From Bacteroidia bacterium (lineage in GTDB: Bacteria; Bacteroidota; Bacteroidia; B-17B0; Aurantibacillaceae), in contig JALHRL010000007.1 of the NCBI GenBank assembly GCA_022841465.1, forward strand, positions 28,458-92,457: DNA of 64,000 bases, written 5' to 3'. The notes below the pieces were generated by a model. The model saw only the letters and a program-made list of their open reading frames with translations, was not told the origin of the DNA and made no database searches. The position numbers and the translations under genes were made by a program. Of the stretch, positions 55,946 through 64,000 are shown one piece after another (position 1 is the first letter of the stretch; each line of letters opens with the position of its first letter).

Positions 55946-56073
55946 GCCTTCCATATAAGCACTAAAGATAGTTAAAATACCCGTTAAATGCTTCTTAATA
56001 ATTATTTTAATTAAAATTGAATTGTTAGTAGCGAAAATCTATTATATTTAGCTAAATTTTTAAAACTTTTATT

Positions 56074-56517
56074 ATGTCATTTGATTTAAAAACAGCAGTA
56101 ACCAATATTGCAAATCGTTGGAAGTATAAATTAGACGAAGTAAATCCGGGAGTATATAGAATTGATGTTGCCATTAAAATGAAAGACGGTAATTTTCGTT
56201 ATCAGTTTGTGTGGGTATGGATAATTGCCGGCCGACATTTTGGAAAAGATGTGGTTTATATGAACAGCCGTTGTGGTGAATACAATGCAAATCTTAATCA
56301 TTATAAATTATTAAAAGAAAGTGGATACGGAACTTATGCGCAGGTTACCATTACAACTGATAAACGTGCAGATGGAAGCCCATGTGAAAGCATTATTGTT
56401 CAATCGGTTCAACCGGTTGCATTAACAAATGAGGACATATTAAATGAAGCCATTTATGATGTAGCTTATAATGCAGATATTATTGAAGAAACGTATTTTG
56501 GTGGAGATAATAATTAG
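56074..56517 (+). CDS. Conserved-looking small protein of unknown function
   Basis: A 147-residue cytoplasmic protein, no signal peptide, with an alpha-beta look: a helix at the start (FDLKTAVTNIANRWKYKLDEV), then strands (YRIDVAIKMKDGNFRYQFVWVWIIAG, shown here by its core YRIDVAIKMKDGNF) and a Tyr-rich middle. An acidic C-terminus follows. It recalls small YbjN- or secretion-chaperone-like folds but no family is firmly recognised. It lies between DUF4290 (divergent) and sucD (115 bases downstream, same strand). Confidence 0.55.
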   Translation: MSFDLKTAVTNIANRWKYKLDEVNPGVYRIDVAIKMKDGNFRYQFVWVWIIAGRHFGKDVVYMNSRCGEYNANLNHYKLLKESGYGTYAQVTITTDKRADGSPCESIIVQSVQPVALTNEDILNEAIYDVAYNADIIEETYFGGDNN

Positions 56518-56632
56518 TTATTAGTTGATAGTGTTAAGTTTTTAGTTCAGAACTAAACACTAAAAATGGTAACTAATTGATTTTTTTTGTGTTTTAAAGT
56601 GATTATATTCGTAAAGTTAAAAATAGAAAGAT

Positions 56633-57520
56633 ATGGCAGTATTAGTAAATAAAAATTCTAAAGTAATAGTACAAGGATTTACAGGTGGTGAAGGTACTTT
56701 TCACGCTACCCAAATGATAGAATTCGGAACCAACGTGGTGGGTGGTGTAACCCCTGGTAAAGGCGGTACAACACATTTAGAGCGTCCGGTTTATAACACA
56801 GTTGCCGATGCGGTGAAACAAGCAGGTGCCGATGTGTCTATTATTTTTGTACCGGCTGCTTTTGCAGCTGATGCAATTATGGAAGCTGCCGATGCAGGAA
56901 TAAAAGTAATTGTTTGTATTACAGAAGGTATTCCTGTAAAGGATATGATTCAGGCAAAAGAATATATTAAAGCAAAGAATTGCAGATTAATTGGTCCTAA
57001 TTGCCCTGGTGTTATTAGCGCCGGTGAAGCAAAAGTAGGTATTATGCCGGGTTTTGTTTTTAAGAAAGGAAAAATTGGAATTGTATCAAAAAGCGGAACT
57101 TTAACCTATGAAGCAGCAGATCAAATTGCTAAAGCAGGATTAGGTGTTAGCACAGCTATTGGTATTGGTGGCGACCCCATTATTGGCACTCCAACAAAAG
57201 AAGCGGTTGAATTATTAATGAACGACCCGGAAACAGAAGCAATAGTAATGATTGGTGAAATTGGCGGAAGTTATGAAGCTGATGCTGCGCGTTGGATAAA
57301 AGCAAACGGAAATAAAAAACCGGTGGTTGGTTTTATTGCAGGGCAAACAGCTCCAAAAGGACGTACCATGGGGCACGCCGGAGCAATTGTTGGTGGAGCT
57401 GATGATACCGCACAAGCAAAAATGAAAATCATGCGCGAATGCGGAATTACTGTTTGCGAAAGCCCTGCAGAAATTGGTAAAACAATGGCAAAGGTTTTAA
57501 AAGGAGAAAAAGTTGCTTAA
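56633..57520 (+). CDS. sucD: Succinyl-CoA synthetase, alpha subunit
   Basis: Subunit of the citric acid cycle enzyme that makes ATP or GTP from succinyl-CoA. The 295-residue protein has the CoA-binding [28 protein letters not shown] and the phosphorylated His248 in [11 protein letters not shown]. The beta subunit gene (sucC) is not next to it, a split seen in many Bacteroidota. A good terminator follows. Confidence 0.96.
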   Translation: MAVLVNKNSKVIVQGFTGGEGTFHATQMIEFGTNVVGGVTPGKGGTTHLERPVYNTVADAVKQAGADVSIIFVPAAFAADAIMEAADAGIKVIVCITEGIPVKDMIQAKEYIKAKNCRLIGPNCPGVISAGEAKVGIMPGFVFKKGKIGIVSKSGTLTYEAADQIAKAGLGVSTAIGIGGDPIIGTPTKEAVELLMNDPETEAIVMIGEIGGSYEADAARWIKANGNKKPVVGFIAGQTAPKGRTMGHAGAIVGGADDTAQAKMKIMRECGITVCESPAEIGKTMAKVLKGEKVA

Positions 57521-57538
57521 AAGAAAAATATAAAATTT

Positions 57539-57567
57539 AAAAGCTGTTCGAAAGGACAGCTTTTTTT
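57539..57567 (+). terminator. Terminator after sucD
   Basis: The stem 57539-57549 with 57554-57564 (one G-T pair) has a GAAA loop and ends in a run of seven T, 19 bases after the sucD stop codon. Confidence 0.85.
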
Positions 57568-57604
57568 ATTGGTTAAAGTGAGAATATAAATTAATAATAA
57601 AACT

Positions 57605-58444
57605 ATGAAACTCTACTCCGTAAACTCAGGTTATTTTAAGTTAGATGGCGGCGCTATGTTTGGTGTTGTACCTAAAAGTATGTGGAACAAATTAAACCCT
57701 GCAGATGAAAACAACATGTGTAACTGGGCCATGCGTTGTTGGTTAATTGAAGATGGAAACAAATTAATTTTAGTAGATAATGGAATGGGGGATAAGCAAG
57801 ATGCTAAATTTTTTGGCTATTATTTTTTAAACGGTGATGATAGTTTACAAAAATCGCTGGCCAAACACGGTTTTAGTTTTGACGATGTTACCGATGTGGT
57901 ACTTACTCATTTACATTTCGACCATTGCGGCGGAAGCATTCAATTTAACGATGATAAAACAAAATTAATTCCGGCTTTTAAAAACGCTACCTATCATGTA
58001 AACGAAAAGCATTGGAACTGGGCTATAAACCCTAATGCCAGAGAAAAAGCCAGTTTTTTAAAAGAAAATATTTTACCCATTAAAGAAAGCGGGCAGTTAA
58101 ATTATATTACAGAAAGTTCTAAAATAATTGAAAGTTTAAGTTTTGTTGAGGTAAACGGACATACAGAAGCTATGATGTTACCAAAACTAAATTACAACGA
58201 AAACACCCTGTTGTTTATGGCCGATTTAATTCCAAGTGCAGCGCATTTACCTTTGCCTTATGTAATGAGTTACGATGTTCGTCCGCTTGAAACCATGAAA
58301 GAAAAAACGAGTATTTTAAATGATGCCGCTAAAAACAATTGGCTGTTGTTTTTTGAACACGATAACAGTGTGGAGTGTATTAGTTTAGAAGCAACAGAAA
58401 GAGGAGTAAAGAAAAAGGAAGAATTAAAGGTGAGTGATTTGTAA
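57605..58444 (+). CDS. Metallo-beta-lactamase fold hydrolase
   Basis: A 279-residue cytoplasmic MBL-fold protein. The zinc motif HLHFDHCGG gives His102, His104, Asp106 and His107; further His are in VNGHTEAMM and FFEHDNSVE. The N-terminal layout (LVDNGMGDK) fits the lactonase/hydrolase subgroup rather than true beta-lactamases, so an ester or thioester substrate is likely, unknown which. It stands alone between sucD's terminator and a convergent lipoprotein gene. Confidence 0.85.
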   Translation: MKLYSVNSGYFKLDGGAMFGVVPKSMWNKLNPADENNMCNWAMRCWLIEDGNKLILVDNGMGDKQDAKFFGYYFLNGDDSLQKSLAKHGFSFDDVTDVVLTHLHFDHCGGSIQFNDDKTKLIPAFKNATYHVNEKHWNWAINPNAREKASFLKENILPIKESGQLNYITESSKIIESLSFVEVNGHTEAMMLPKLNYNENTLLFMADLIPSAAHLPLPYVMSYDVRPLETMKEKTSILNDAAKNNWLLFFEHDNSVECISLEATERGVKKKEELKVSDL

Positions 58445-58446
58445 GC

Positions 58447-59103
58447 TTAACATCCACCTATATTTACAGAAGCATTTTTAATGTTGTTTATTAAGCCAAT
58501 TTTAGTTTTGGCAAATTTGAGATTTCTAGTAAACCAAAAATCGGTAATTTTATTATTACAATGCTCAAACATGGCCACCTGTTGAGAATTTCCGCGGTCT
58601 GATGTGTAATAAGAGAGCATGGCGTATTTTTTTCCAAAACCAAAATAAATTAATTGTTTATCGGGTAAATTTGCGTTTACTTTAACTAAAACAACTACTG
58701 AATCTTGTGCAAATTCATCAAAAACTTTTGTAGGCGCCAATTGCCCCAGGCTGTTATTATTATTGTTCCAAGCCTCGTTTACGCCTGCCATTTTAAAAGT
58801 GCCGTTACTGTTGGTTTTATTTAAAAAATCTAAAATAAAACCGGGGATTTCTACCGTTGTTTTCTTTTCTGAAAATTTTTCTGCTGCAATACCTTTCAAA
58901 AGTTTTTGTTTGTTTAGGTTATCGACAATTACATTTGTATCTATTTTATATTTATCGTTTACAAAAGTTATACTGCTTTTATATTTAGGTTCTAATCTAT
59001 TTTCAGTATCCAAAGAACTTTTATTACAAGAACTAATTAATAAAATGGACACAACAACTAAAAGAGAAGCACCTTTACTATTTATTTTAAAAAGTTGATT
59101 CAT
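58447..59103 (-). CDS. Lipoprotein of unknown function
   Basis: A 218-residue protein with a lipoprotein signal (lipobox LISSC, Cys26). The mature part is mixed alpha-beta, with a Cys pair near the C-terminus (EHCNNK and GGC at the end). No domain is recognised. It is convergent with the MBL gene, two bases between stops. The 185 bases upstream, to 59288, hold only a weak inverted repeat (AAGTTCA near 59207-59213 with TGAACTT near 59238-59244) and no frame. Confidence 0.55.
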   Translation of the reverse strand: MNQLFKINSKGASLLVVVSILLISSCNKSSLDTENRLEPKYKSSITFVNDKYKIDTNVIVDNLNKQKLLKGIAAEKFSEKKTTVEIPGFILDFLNKTNSNGTFKMAGVNEAWNNNNNSLGQLAPTKVFDEFAQDSVVVLVKVNANLPDKQLIYFGFGKKYAMLSYYTSDRGNSQQVAMFEHCNNKITDFWFTRNLKFAKTKIGLINNIKNASVNIGGC

Positions 59104-59288
59104 ACTTGTTTAATGAAGATACAAATTTGTTTAATTGTAATTACTATTTAAGGAAATTTGGCAAACAATAACCTTGTTATAGGTTTATACACTTGAATAA
59201 TAAAAAAGTTCAGTATAGTAAAAATGACAACGTTTATTGAACTTAAATAGCTGCAGGTAAAACAATTATAGGTTTTTGAGAGGAAGCA

Positions 59289-61247
59289 TTAAATTCTAAT
59301 TCCAATTACCAATAAATCATCTAACTGTTCTTGTTTACCTTTCCATTTTACAAAAAAATCTTCCAGTTTGTTTTTTTGTTCTTTGGTACTATCTTCTTTT
59401 AACGAGTTTAGTAAATCTTTAAAGCGTTTGGTAGTAAGTTTTTTGTTATTATCACTTCCAAATTGATCGGCGTAACCATCGGTAGTAATTATAAGTGTAT
59501 CACCTTTAGAAACATTAATTTTATGTTCAATAAAAACCTGATTGGTATCTGTAAATCCACCCACTGCATTTTTGGTGGCTTTTATTTCTTCAATTCCTGC
59601 TAAATCTTTCTTTAAGAGGTATAATGGGCGGTTTGCTCCGGCAAAATTAACCTTTGCATTACCATTTGCTTCTTTTTCTATTCGCAAAATAGCGGCATCC
59701 ATTCCGTCTCTGCTCTTAGTGTTTTCATTTTGGTTTAAAGAGCGTTTTACTCCACGGTTTAGTTCGCTTAAAATTTCTCCTGGGTTGCTGGTTTTTGCAA
59801 CCGCTTTATCTAAATTTTCTTTGCCAATTAAACTCATAAATGCGCCGGGTACACCATGTCCGGTGCAATCAACACAGGCAATTAAAAAACCGTTTTTGGT
59901 TTCAGAGGCCCAATAAAAATCACCGCTTACAATATCTTTAGGTTTATATAAAATAAAATAACTGTCTAAGTTTTTATCCAGCATATCTTTAGATGCCAAT
60001 AAACTTTCCTGAATTAATTTGGCGTAATTAATACTATCGGTAATTTCACGATTTTTTTCTTCTATAACCTGATTAATTAAAGCAAGTTTGTGTGCATTTC
60101 TTTTATTTTGCTTGTAACTGCGATAAATAAAGAAAACTGCAATTAACATCATAAACAAAGCAATGCCTGATGCAATAATCATTATTTTTTGTTTGGTGTT
60201 TTCTGCCAGTTGCGATTTTAATTGTTCTTGTTGAATGGCTATTTCTGAATCTTTTTTTTCGGTTTCGTACTGCGAAGTTAACTCGGCAATTGCCTTGTTT
60301 GTTTCTTCTTCATTTAATGAGTCAGCAATTTGTTTGCTTCTTACATAAAGTATTGCAGAATTTTTATAATCACCAGTTTCAAAATGGAGTTCTGCTAAAT
60401 TTTGAGTGCCAATTTTAAAAAAATTACCGGCTTTTGCTTCTAGGGCTAATAAACGACCTTTCTCATAATTTTCTTTTGCTTCCTTTATTCTATTGGTATT
60501 TGCATATACATCACCCAAATTTATAGTAGAGCCCGCTGTTCCTTTTTTGTCTTTTAATGCAATTTTAATTTCCAACGATTTTTTTAAAAATTCTTCAGCT
60601 TTTGTATAATCTTTTAATTTAGAATAAACTAATGCCAAGTTATTGTAAGTATGCGCAACTCCCATTTTATGATTGCTTTTTAACCTTATTTCGAGTGCTA
60701 GGTGATGGTATTTTAAAGCAGAGTCTAGTTGGCCAAGATTTTTAAAATTTGTACCGAGTAAATTATAAACTTCACCTATTTGCTTTGTGCTATCTGTTTT
60801 TTCAAGATAGTTTTTTGCATAATATAAATGTTTTTGAGCAAAGGCTTTGTTTTTAAGCAACTGGTAGGTTTCTGCAATGTTATCATGCGCTGTTCCAATA
60901 TAAAAAGCATTATTCAGTTTTTCGGAAATCTTTAAAAGGCTGAAATACTGCGTTAGCGCATCATTTCCTTTGTTTTGATAAAAGTAGATGTTGCCTATTG
61001 ATTTTTGAATTTTAAACTGAGTATCAAAATCGGAGCTCTCTTTTTCAAACGATCGTATTTTATTTAATACAAGGTTAATTTCTTTATTACTTAGTTTTAA
61101 TTTACTTGAAACATTTTCTAATTTACCTAATTTGCGATTTAATGAAGGTAATGTATCAATTATATTAAAAATGCTATCTAGTTTAACTTGCGAATAACCG
61201 GCTAAACTAAAAATCACCAATAAAAAGTATAAACAAATTTTTCTCAA
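59289..61247 (-). CDS. TPR-containing SpoIIE-type PP2C phosphatase
   Basis: A membrane-bound regulator of about 652 residues. Signal peptide, then about seven TPR repeats in the periplasm (motifs such as AHTYNNLALVYSKLKDYTKA, cut here to its core NNLALVYSKLKDY), one transmembrane helix (IASGIALFMMLIAVFFIY), a short coiled coil, and a cytoplasmic SpoIIE/PP2C phosphatase with DIVSGDFYWA and DCTGHGVPGAFMSLIG (metal Asp and Gly). It likely dephosphorylates an anti-sigma-antagonist-like partner in response to a periplasmic signal. TTG 61247 follows the pruA stop directly and starts the signal peptide (RKICLYFLLVIFS), preferred to ATG 61295 inside pruA. Confidence 0.88.
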   Translation of the reverse strand: MRKICLYFLLVIFSLAGYSQVKLDSIFNIIDTLPSLNRKLGKLENVSSKLKLSNKEINLVLNKIRSFEKESSDFDTQFKIQKSIGNIYFYQNKGNDALTQYFSLLKISEKLNNAFYIGTAHDNIAETYQLLKNKAFAQKHLYYAKNYLEKTDSTKQIGEVYNLLGTNFKNLGQLDSALKYHHLALEIRLKSNHKMGVAHTYNNLALVYSKLKDYTKAEEFLKKSLEIKIALKDKKGTAGSTINLGDVYANTNRIKEAKENYEKGRLLALEAKAGNFFKIGTQNLAELHFETGDYKNSAILYVRSKQIADSLNEEETNKAIAELTSQYETEKKDSEIAIQQEQLKSQLAENTKQKIMIIASGIALFMMLIAVFFIYRSYKQNKRNAHKLALINQVIEEKNREITDSINYAKLIQESLLASKDMLDKNLDSYFILYKPKDIVSGDFYWASETKNGFLIACVDCTGHGVPGAFMSLIGKENLDKAVAKTSNPGEILSELNRGVKRSLNQNENTKSRDGMDAAILRIEKEANGNAKVNFAGANRPLYLLKKDLAGIEEIKATKNAVGGFTDTNQVFIEHKINVSKGDTLIITTDGYADQFGSDNNKKLTTKRFKDLLNSLKEDSTKEQKNKLEDFFVKWKGKQEQLDDLLVIGIRI

Positions 61248-61248
61248 A

Positions 61249-62880
61249 TTAATCTGCCTGTAAAAATGGATATTTATAATCAACCGGCGGAACAAAAGTT
61301 TCTTTAATGGTACGTGGGCTTACCCACCGCAGTAAATTAATTTTTGCCCCTGCTTTATCATTGGTTCCGCTTCCTCTAGCGCCACCAAAGGGTTGCTGAC
61401 CAACCACGGCTCCGGTACATTTATCGTTTATATAAAAGTTTCCGGCTGCGTTACTTAATTTTTTTGTTGCTAATTCTATTGCATATCTGTCTTGGCAAAT
61501 AATAGCACCGGTTAAAGCATAAATAGAGGTGGTATCCACTAACTCTAATGTTTCTTCAAATTTATTTTCGTCGTATACAAATAAAGTAAGTACCGGGCCA
61601 AATAATTCTTCGCACATGGTTACATATTTCGGATCTTTCGCTACAATTATTGTTGGCTCAATAAAATATCCTTTGCTTTTATCGTAGTTTCCACCGGCAA
61701 TAATTTCAACGTTTTTATCTTTCTTAGCTTCATCAATATATTTTGCTAACTTATCAAAACTTTTCTCGTCAATTACCGCATTAATAAAATTGGTAAAATC
61801 TTCGGTGCCACCCATTTTCATGGTTTTTAAATCGGCTAAAATGTAACCTTTTGTTTCTTCCCAAATATTAGAAGGAACGTAAGCGCGTGAAGCTGCAGAA
61901 CATTTTTGCCCTTGGTATTCAAACGCACCTCTTGAAATAGCCACCGAAAGCGCTTTTGTATCTGCGCTTGGATGTGCCATAATAAAATCTTTTCCTCCGG
62001 TTTCGCCAACAATGCGCGGGTATGATTTGTATTTGTGAATGTTGTTGCCAATAGTTTGCCAAATGTTTTGAAACACTTCTGTACTTCCGGTAAAATGTAT
62101 ACCTGCAAAATCTCTGTGATTAAAAATTACTTCTGCTGCATCCGGTCCGCTTGGATAAATTAAATTAATTACACCATCGGGTACGCCGGCTTTTTTAAAT
62201 ACTTCCATTAACACATTGGCGCTGTAAACCTGAGTATTACTAGGTTTCCAAACTACTACATTTCCCATTAACGCACAGCTTGATGGCAAATTGCCTGCAA
62301 TGGCAGTAAAATTAAACGGAGTTAAAGCGTACACAAAACCTTCTAATGGTCGCCATTCTAATCTATTCCAAACACCGGGAGAAGAAATAGGTTGTTCGGC
62401 ATAAATTTCGGTCATGTATTGCACATTAAACCTTAAAAAATCTATTATTTCGCAAGCGCTATCAATTTCTGCCTGAAAAGCGTTTTTACTTTGGCCTAAC
62501 ATGGTTGCAGCGTTTAGTTTTGCGCGGTAAGGGCCGGCAATTAAATCAGCAGCCTTTAAAAATATAGAGGCGCGGTGTTCCCAACTTAAAGCTTGCCATT
62601 TTGGTTTTGCAGCCAATGCAGCATCTATGGCTTGTGTTACATGTGTTTTATCACTTTTATGAAAAAAACCTAAAGTGTGTTTGTGATCGTGTGGCGGAGC
62701 AAGGCGCGATTTATTACCACTGGTTACTTCTTTACCGCCAATATACATGGGTATTTCAATTTCTTTGCTTCTTAGCTCTTTTAACATGGCTTGAAGTTCT
62801 TTTCTTTCTGCCGACCCTGCAGCATATGACTTAATGGGTTCGTTTACGGCAACCGGTACTTTATAAATTCCTTTAGGCAT
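61249..62880 (-). CDS. pruA: L-glutamate gamma-semialdehyde dehydrogenase
   Basis: Oxidises glutamate semialdehyde (pyrroline-5-carboxylate) to glutamate with NAD, the second step of proline breakdown. The 543-residue aldehyde dehydrogenase has IHFTGSTEVFQ, the catalytic Glu in VGETGGKDF and catalytic Cys in EYQGQKCSAASRAYVP. The N-terminal KVPVAVNEPI segment fits the PruA1 group. The proline dehydrogenase partner is not in this window. Promoter elements and an overlapping inverted repeat lie just upstream (62914-62949). Confidence 0.95.
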   Translation of the reverse strand: MPKGIYKVPVAVNEPIKSYAAGSAERKELQAMLKELRSKEIEIPMYIGGKEVTSGNKSRLAPPHDHKHTLGFFHKSDKTHVTQAIDAALAAKPKWQALSWEHRASIFLKAADLIAGPYRAKLNAATMLGQSKNAFQAEIDSACEIIDFLRFNVQYMTEIYAEQPISSPGVWNRLEWRPLEGFVYALTPFNFTAIAGNLPSSCALMGNVVVWKPSNTQVYSANVLMEVFKKAGVPDGVINLIYPSGPDAAEVIFNHRDFAGIHFTGSTEVFQNIWQTIGNNIHKYKSYPRIVGETGGKDFIMAHPSADTKALSVAISRGAFEYQGQKCSAASRAYVPSNIWEETKGYILADLKTMKMGGTEDFTNFINAVIDEKSFDKLAKYIDEAKKDKNVEIIAGGNYDKSKGYFIEPTIIVAKDPKYVTMCEELFGPVLTLFVYDENKFEETLELVDTTSIYALTGAIICQDRYAIELATKKLSNAAGNFYINDKCTGAVVGQQPFGGARGSGTNDKAGAKINLLRWVSPRTIKETFVPPVDYKYPFLQAD

Positions 62881-62913
62881 ATTGATTGTTATTATGTAAT
62901 TTTAAATGAGTAT

Positions 62914-62949
62914 CAAATTTACTTGTAATTGAGATAAACTACAAGTAAA
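62914..62949 (-). promoter_or_regulatory. pruA promoter overlapped by an inverted repeat
   Basis: On the minus strand TTG (62944-62942) and TAAATTTG (62921-62914) stand 20 bases apart, a full match to the Bacteroidota promoter. The perfect inverted repeat TTTACTTGTA (62918-62927) and TACAAGTAAA (62940-62949), 12 bases apart, covers both elements. That is the layout of an operator for a dimeric regulator. Confidence 0.65.
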
Positions 62950-62984
62950 AGTGTAAATTAATAATCATTCTACAAATTACTGAA

Positions 62985-63938
62985 TTGAAAGGGATTACAA
63001 AGATATTTAGTTTGTTTTTCGTTATCGTTTCAATTACTGTAAATGCACAACAAAACGATACAATAAAGCGGTTTGAGAATTACACTCGAAGTTTTCATTA
63101 CACCTACGAAAACGATGTATTTACTTCAACTGATCGTTATTATACTCAAGGTTCTTTTTTAGAATTGAGGCATCCTGTTTTTCAAAAATCACCTTTTTCA
63201 AGAATATTAATAAAAATTAATCAGTACAAAAGCAATAGTTATGGTCTTAAATTTCGTCAAGATGTGTACACGCCAAAAACCATTTTAAATAAAACTTTAG
63301 ACAGCACAGATAGGCCTTATGCAGGAACAATGTTTTTTTCTCAAACGCTGGTTTCAACCGGAATGTATAACAAACTAAGCACTAGTTTAGATATTGGTGT
63401 TATTGGCCCCGCTGCACTTGGTGAAGAACAACAAAAATTTATACACAAACATACGCGTAATGACGAACCAATTGGTTGGGAAAATCAAATAGCCAATAGT
63501 TTTTTGGTTAATTATAATTTGCTTTACGAACATGGAATTTTATTAATGCCTTGGATAGAAGTAATAGCACAAGGAGGATTAAAAGCAGGTGTATTAAATA
63601 CAAATGGATTGCTAGGTGTATTAACCCGCATTGGAAAAAAGCGCTCTTATTTTGGAAGCACTAAAAGAAAACAACAGAATTGGGAACTTTACGGAATTGT
63701 AAACGGAACAGCTACGTACATTTATTACAACGCTGCTCTGCAAGGAGTGCCAATGGTTAAAAGTGTGCACGTTTTACAGGCAGATAAGTTAGAAAGATTT
63801 GTTTATAAGCTAAACGCAGGCATTACATTTTCTGTAAAAAGAGTAAGTTTAACTTATTCAAACACATTTATAACACCTGAGTTTAAGGGAGGTTTGGCGC
63901 ATGGCTGGGGATCGTGTAATTTAGTGATGCTCTTTTAG
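62985..63938 (+). CDS. LpxR-like (DUF2219) outer-membrane lipid A deacylase family protein
   Basis: A 317-residue outer-membrane protein read from TTG: no ATG lies near, and the TTG gives a proper signal peptide (ending VNAQ). The mature part matches the LpxR/DUF2219 family with YENDVFTSTDRYYTQG, SYGLKFRQDVYTPK and the STDRPYAG motif, and ends in an aromatic-terminated strand (NLVMLF), all typical of the 12-strand barrel that removes 3'-acyloxyacyl groups from lipid A. Bacteroidota members are mostly untested. It is divergent from pruA, sharing the 104-base gap with the inverted repeat. Confidence 0.85.
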   Translation: MKGITKIFSLFFVIVSITVNAQQNDTIKRFENYTRSFHYTYENDVFTSTDRYYTQGSFLELRHPVFQKSPFSRILIKINQYKSNSYGLKFRQDVYTPKTILNKTLDSTDRPYAGTMFFSQTLVSTGMYNKLSTSLDIGVIGPAALGEEQQKFIHKHTRNDEPIGWENQIANSFLVNYNLLYEHGILLMPWIEVIAQGGLKAGVLNTNGLLGVLTRIGKKRSYFGSTKRKQQNWELYGIVNGTATYIYYNAALQGVPMVKSVHVLQADKLERFVYKLNAGITFSVKRVSLTYSNTFITPEFKGGLAHGWGSCNLVMLF

Positions 63939-64000
63939 AATTAATAAGCTTTTATGATTAATTTTGCGCATCGATCGGCCTCGTATATATTATTCTTCTG

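Noticed and set aside
56533-56570. Palindromic stretch ahead of sucD
   Set aside because: AT-rich arms that partly pair, but no clear T tract or box spacing; not strong enough to call.
59207-59244. Inverted repeat in the gap before the TPR phosphatase gene end
   Set aside because: Arms are only seven bases with a long loop, and there is no T run; likely chance.
63939-64000. Short GC-richer stretch at the right edge
   Set aside because: Too short to judge; it may be the start of the next gene region rather than an artefact.

Overview
The window comes from a low-GC member of the Bacteroidota. The signs are: two secreted proteins with type IX secretion (T9SS) C-terminal sorting domains; promoters of the TTG-N20-TAnnTTTG type; no clear Shine-Dalgarno sites; the families DUF1573, DUF4290, TIGR02757 and TamL; and an arginine operon built around the Bacteroidota acyl-ornithine carbamoyltransferase. 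The order within the phylum cannot be fixed from this window. Most of the window is ordinary chromosome. No phage, insertion sequence, CRISPR array, rRNA or tRNA was seen.

Layout. 1-95: sequence that does not fit its neighbour and cuts off a secreted protein, possibly a contig-end artefact. 0.1-6.4 kb: two small secreted proteins, valS, three DUF1573 proteins in tandem and a TrmH-family rRNA methyltransferase. 6.4-22.8 kb: TamL-type outer-membrane assembly protein, T9SS cargo, glycosyltransferase, two MFS transporters, RadC, TIGR02757, a subtilase with T9SS tail, prmC, penicillin-binding protein 1C and a Tat-type pirin. 22.8-23.0 kb: a GC-rich nested inverted repeat between genes. 23-27.8 kb: DnaQ/GIY-YIG fusion, KdsC-like phosphatase, a transaldolase fused to CBS domains, a coiled-coil lipoprotein and a bacilliredoxin. 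28-34.5 kb: M16 protease, then rplM-rpsI-rpsB-tsf and pyrH. 34.5-37.7 kb: TPR-CHAT protein.

37.7-46.2 kb: an eight-gene arginine operon (acylglutamate synthase-like GNAT, argG, argC, argD, argF', argB, argE-like, argH). It is preceded by a leader of about 260 nt containing a short frame that ends in arginine codons, followed by hairpins that look like an attenuator. This is the most interesting regulatory candidate in the window. The genes make a complete acylated route from glutamate to arginine; carbamoyl phosphate synthase is not here.

46.2-64 kb: helical protein, TonB-like protein, ppsA, and a tight run DUF4290-murA-tlpA-(redox-dead Tlp/OmpA fusion)-grpE-dnaJ. MurA has Asp in place of the fosfomycin-target Cys. 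Then follow sucD, an MBL hydrolase, a lipoprotein, a TPR/SpoIIE phosphatase, pruA with an inverted repeat lying across its promoter, and an LpxR-like protein read from TTG. Several gene starts (TTG and GTG) were set by overlaps or signal peptides and are noted entry by entry.
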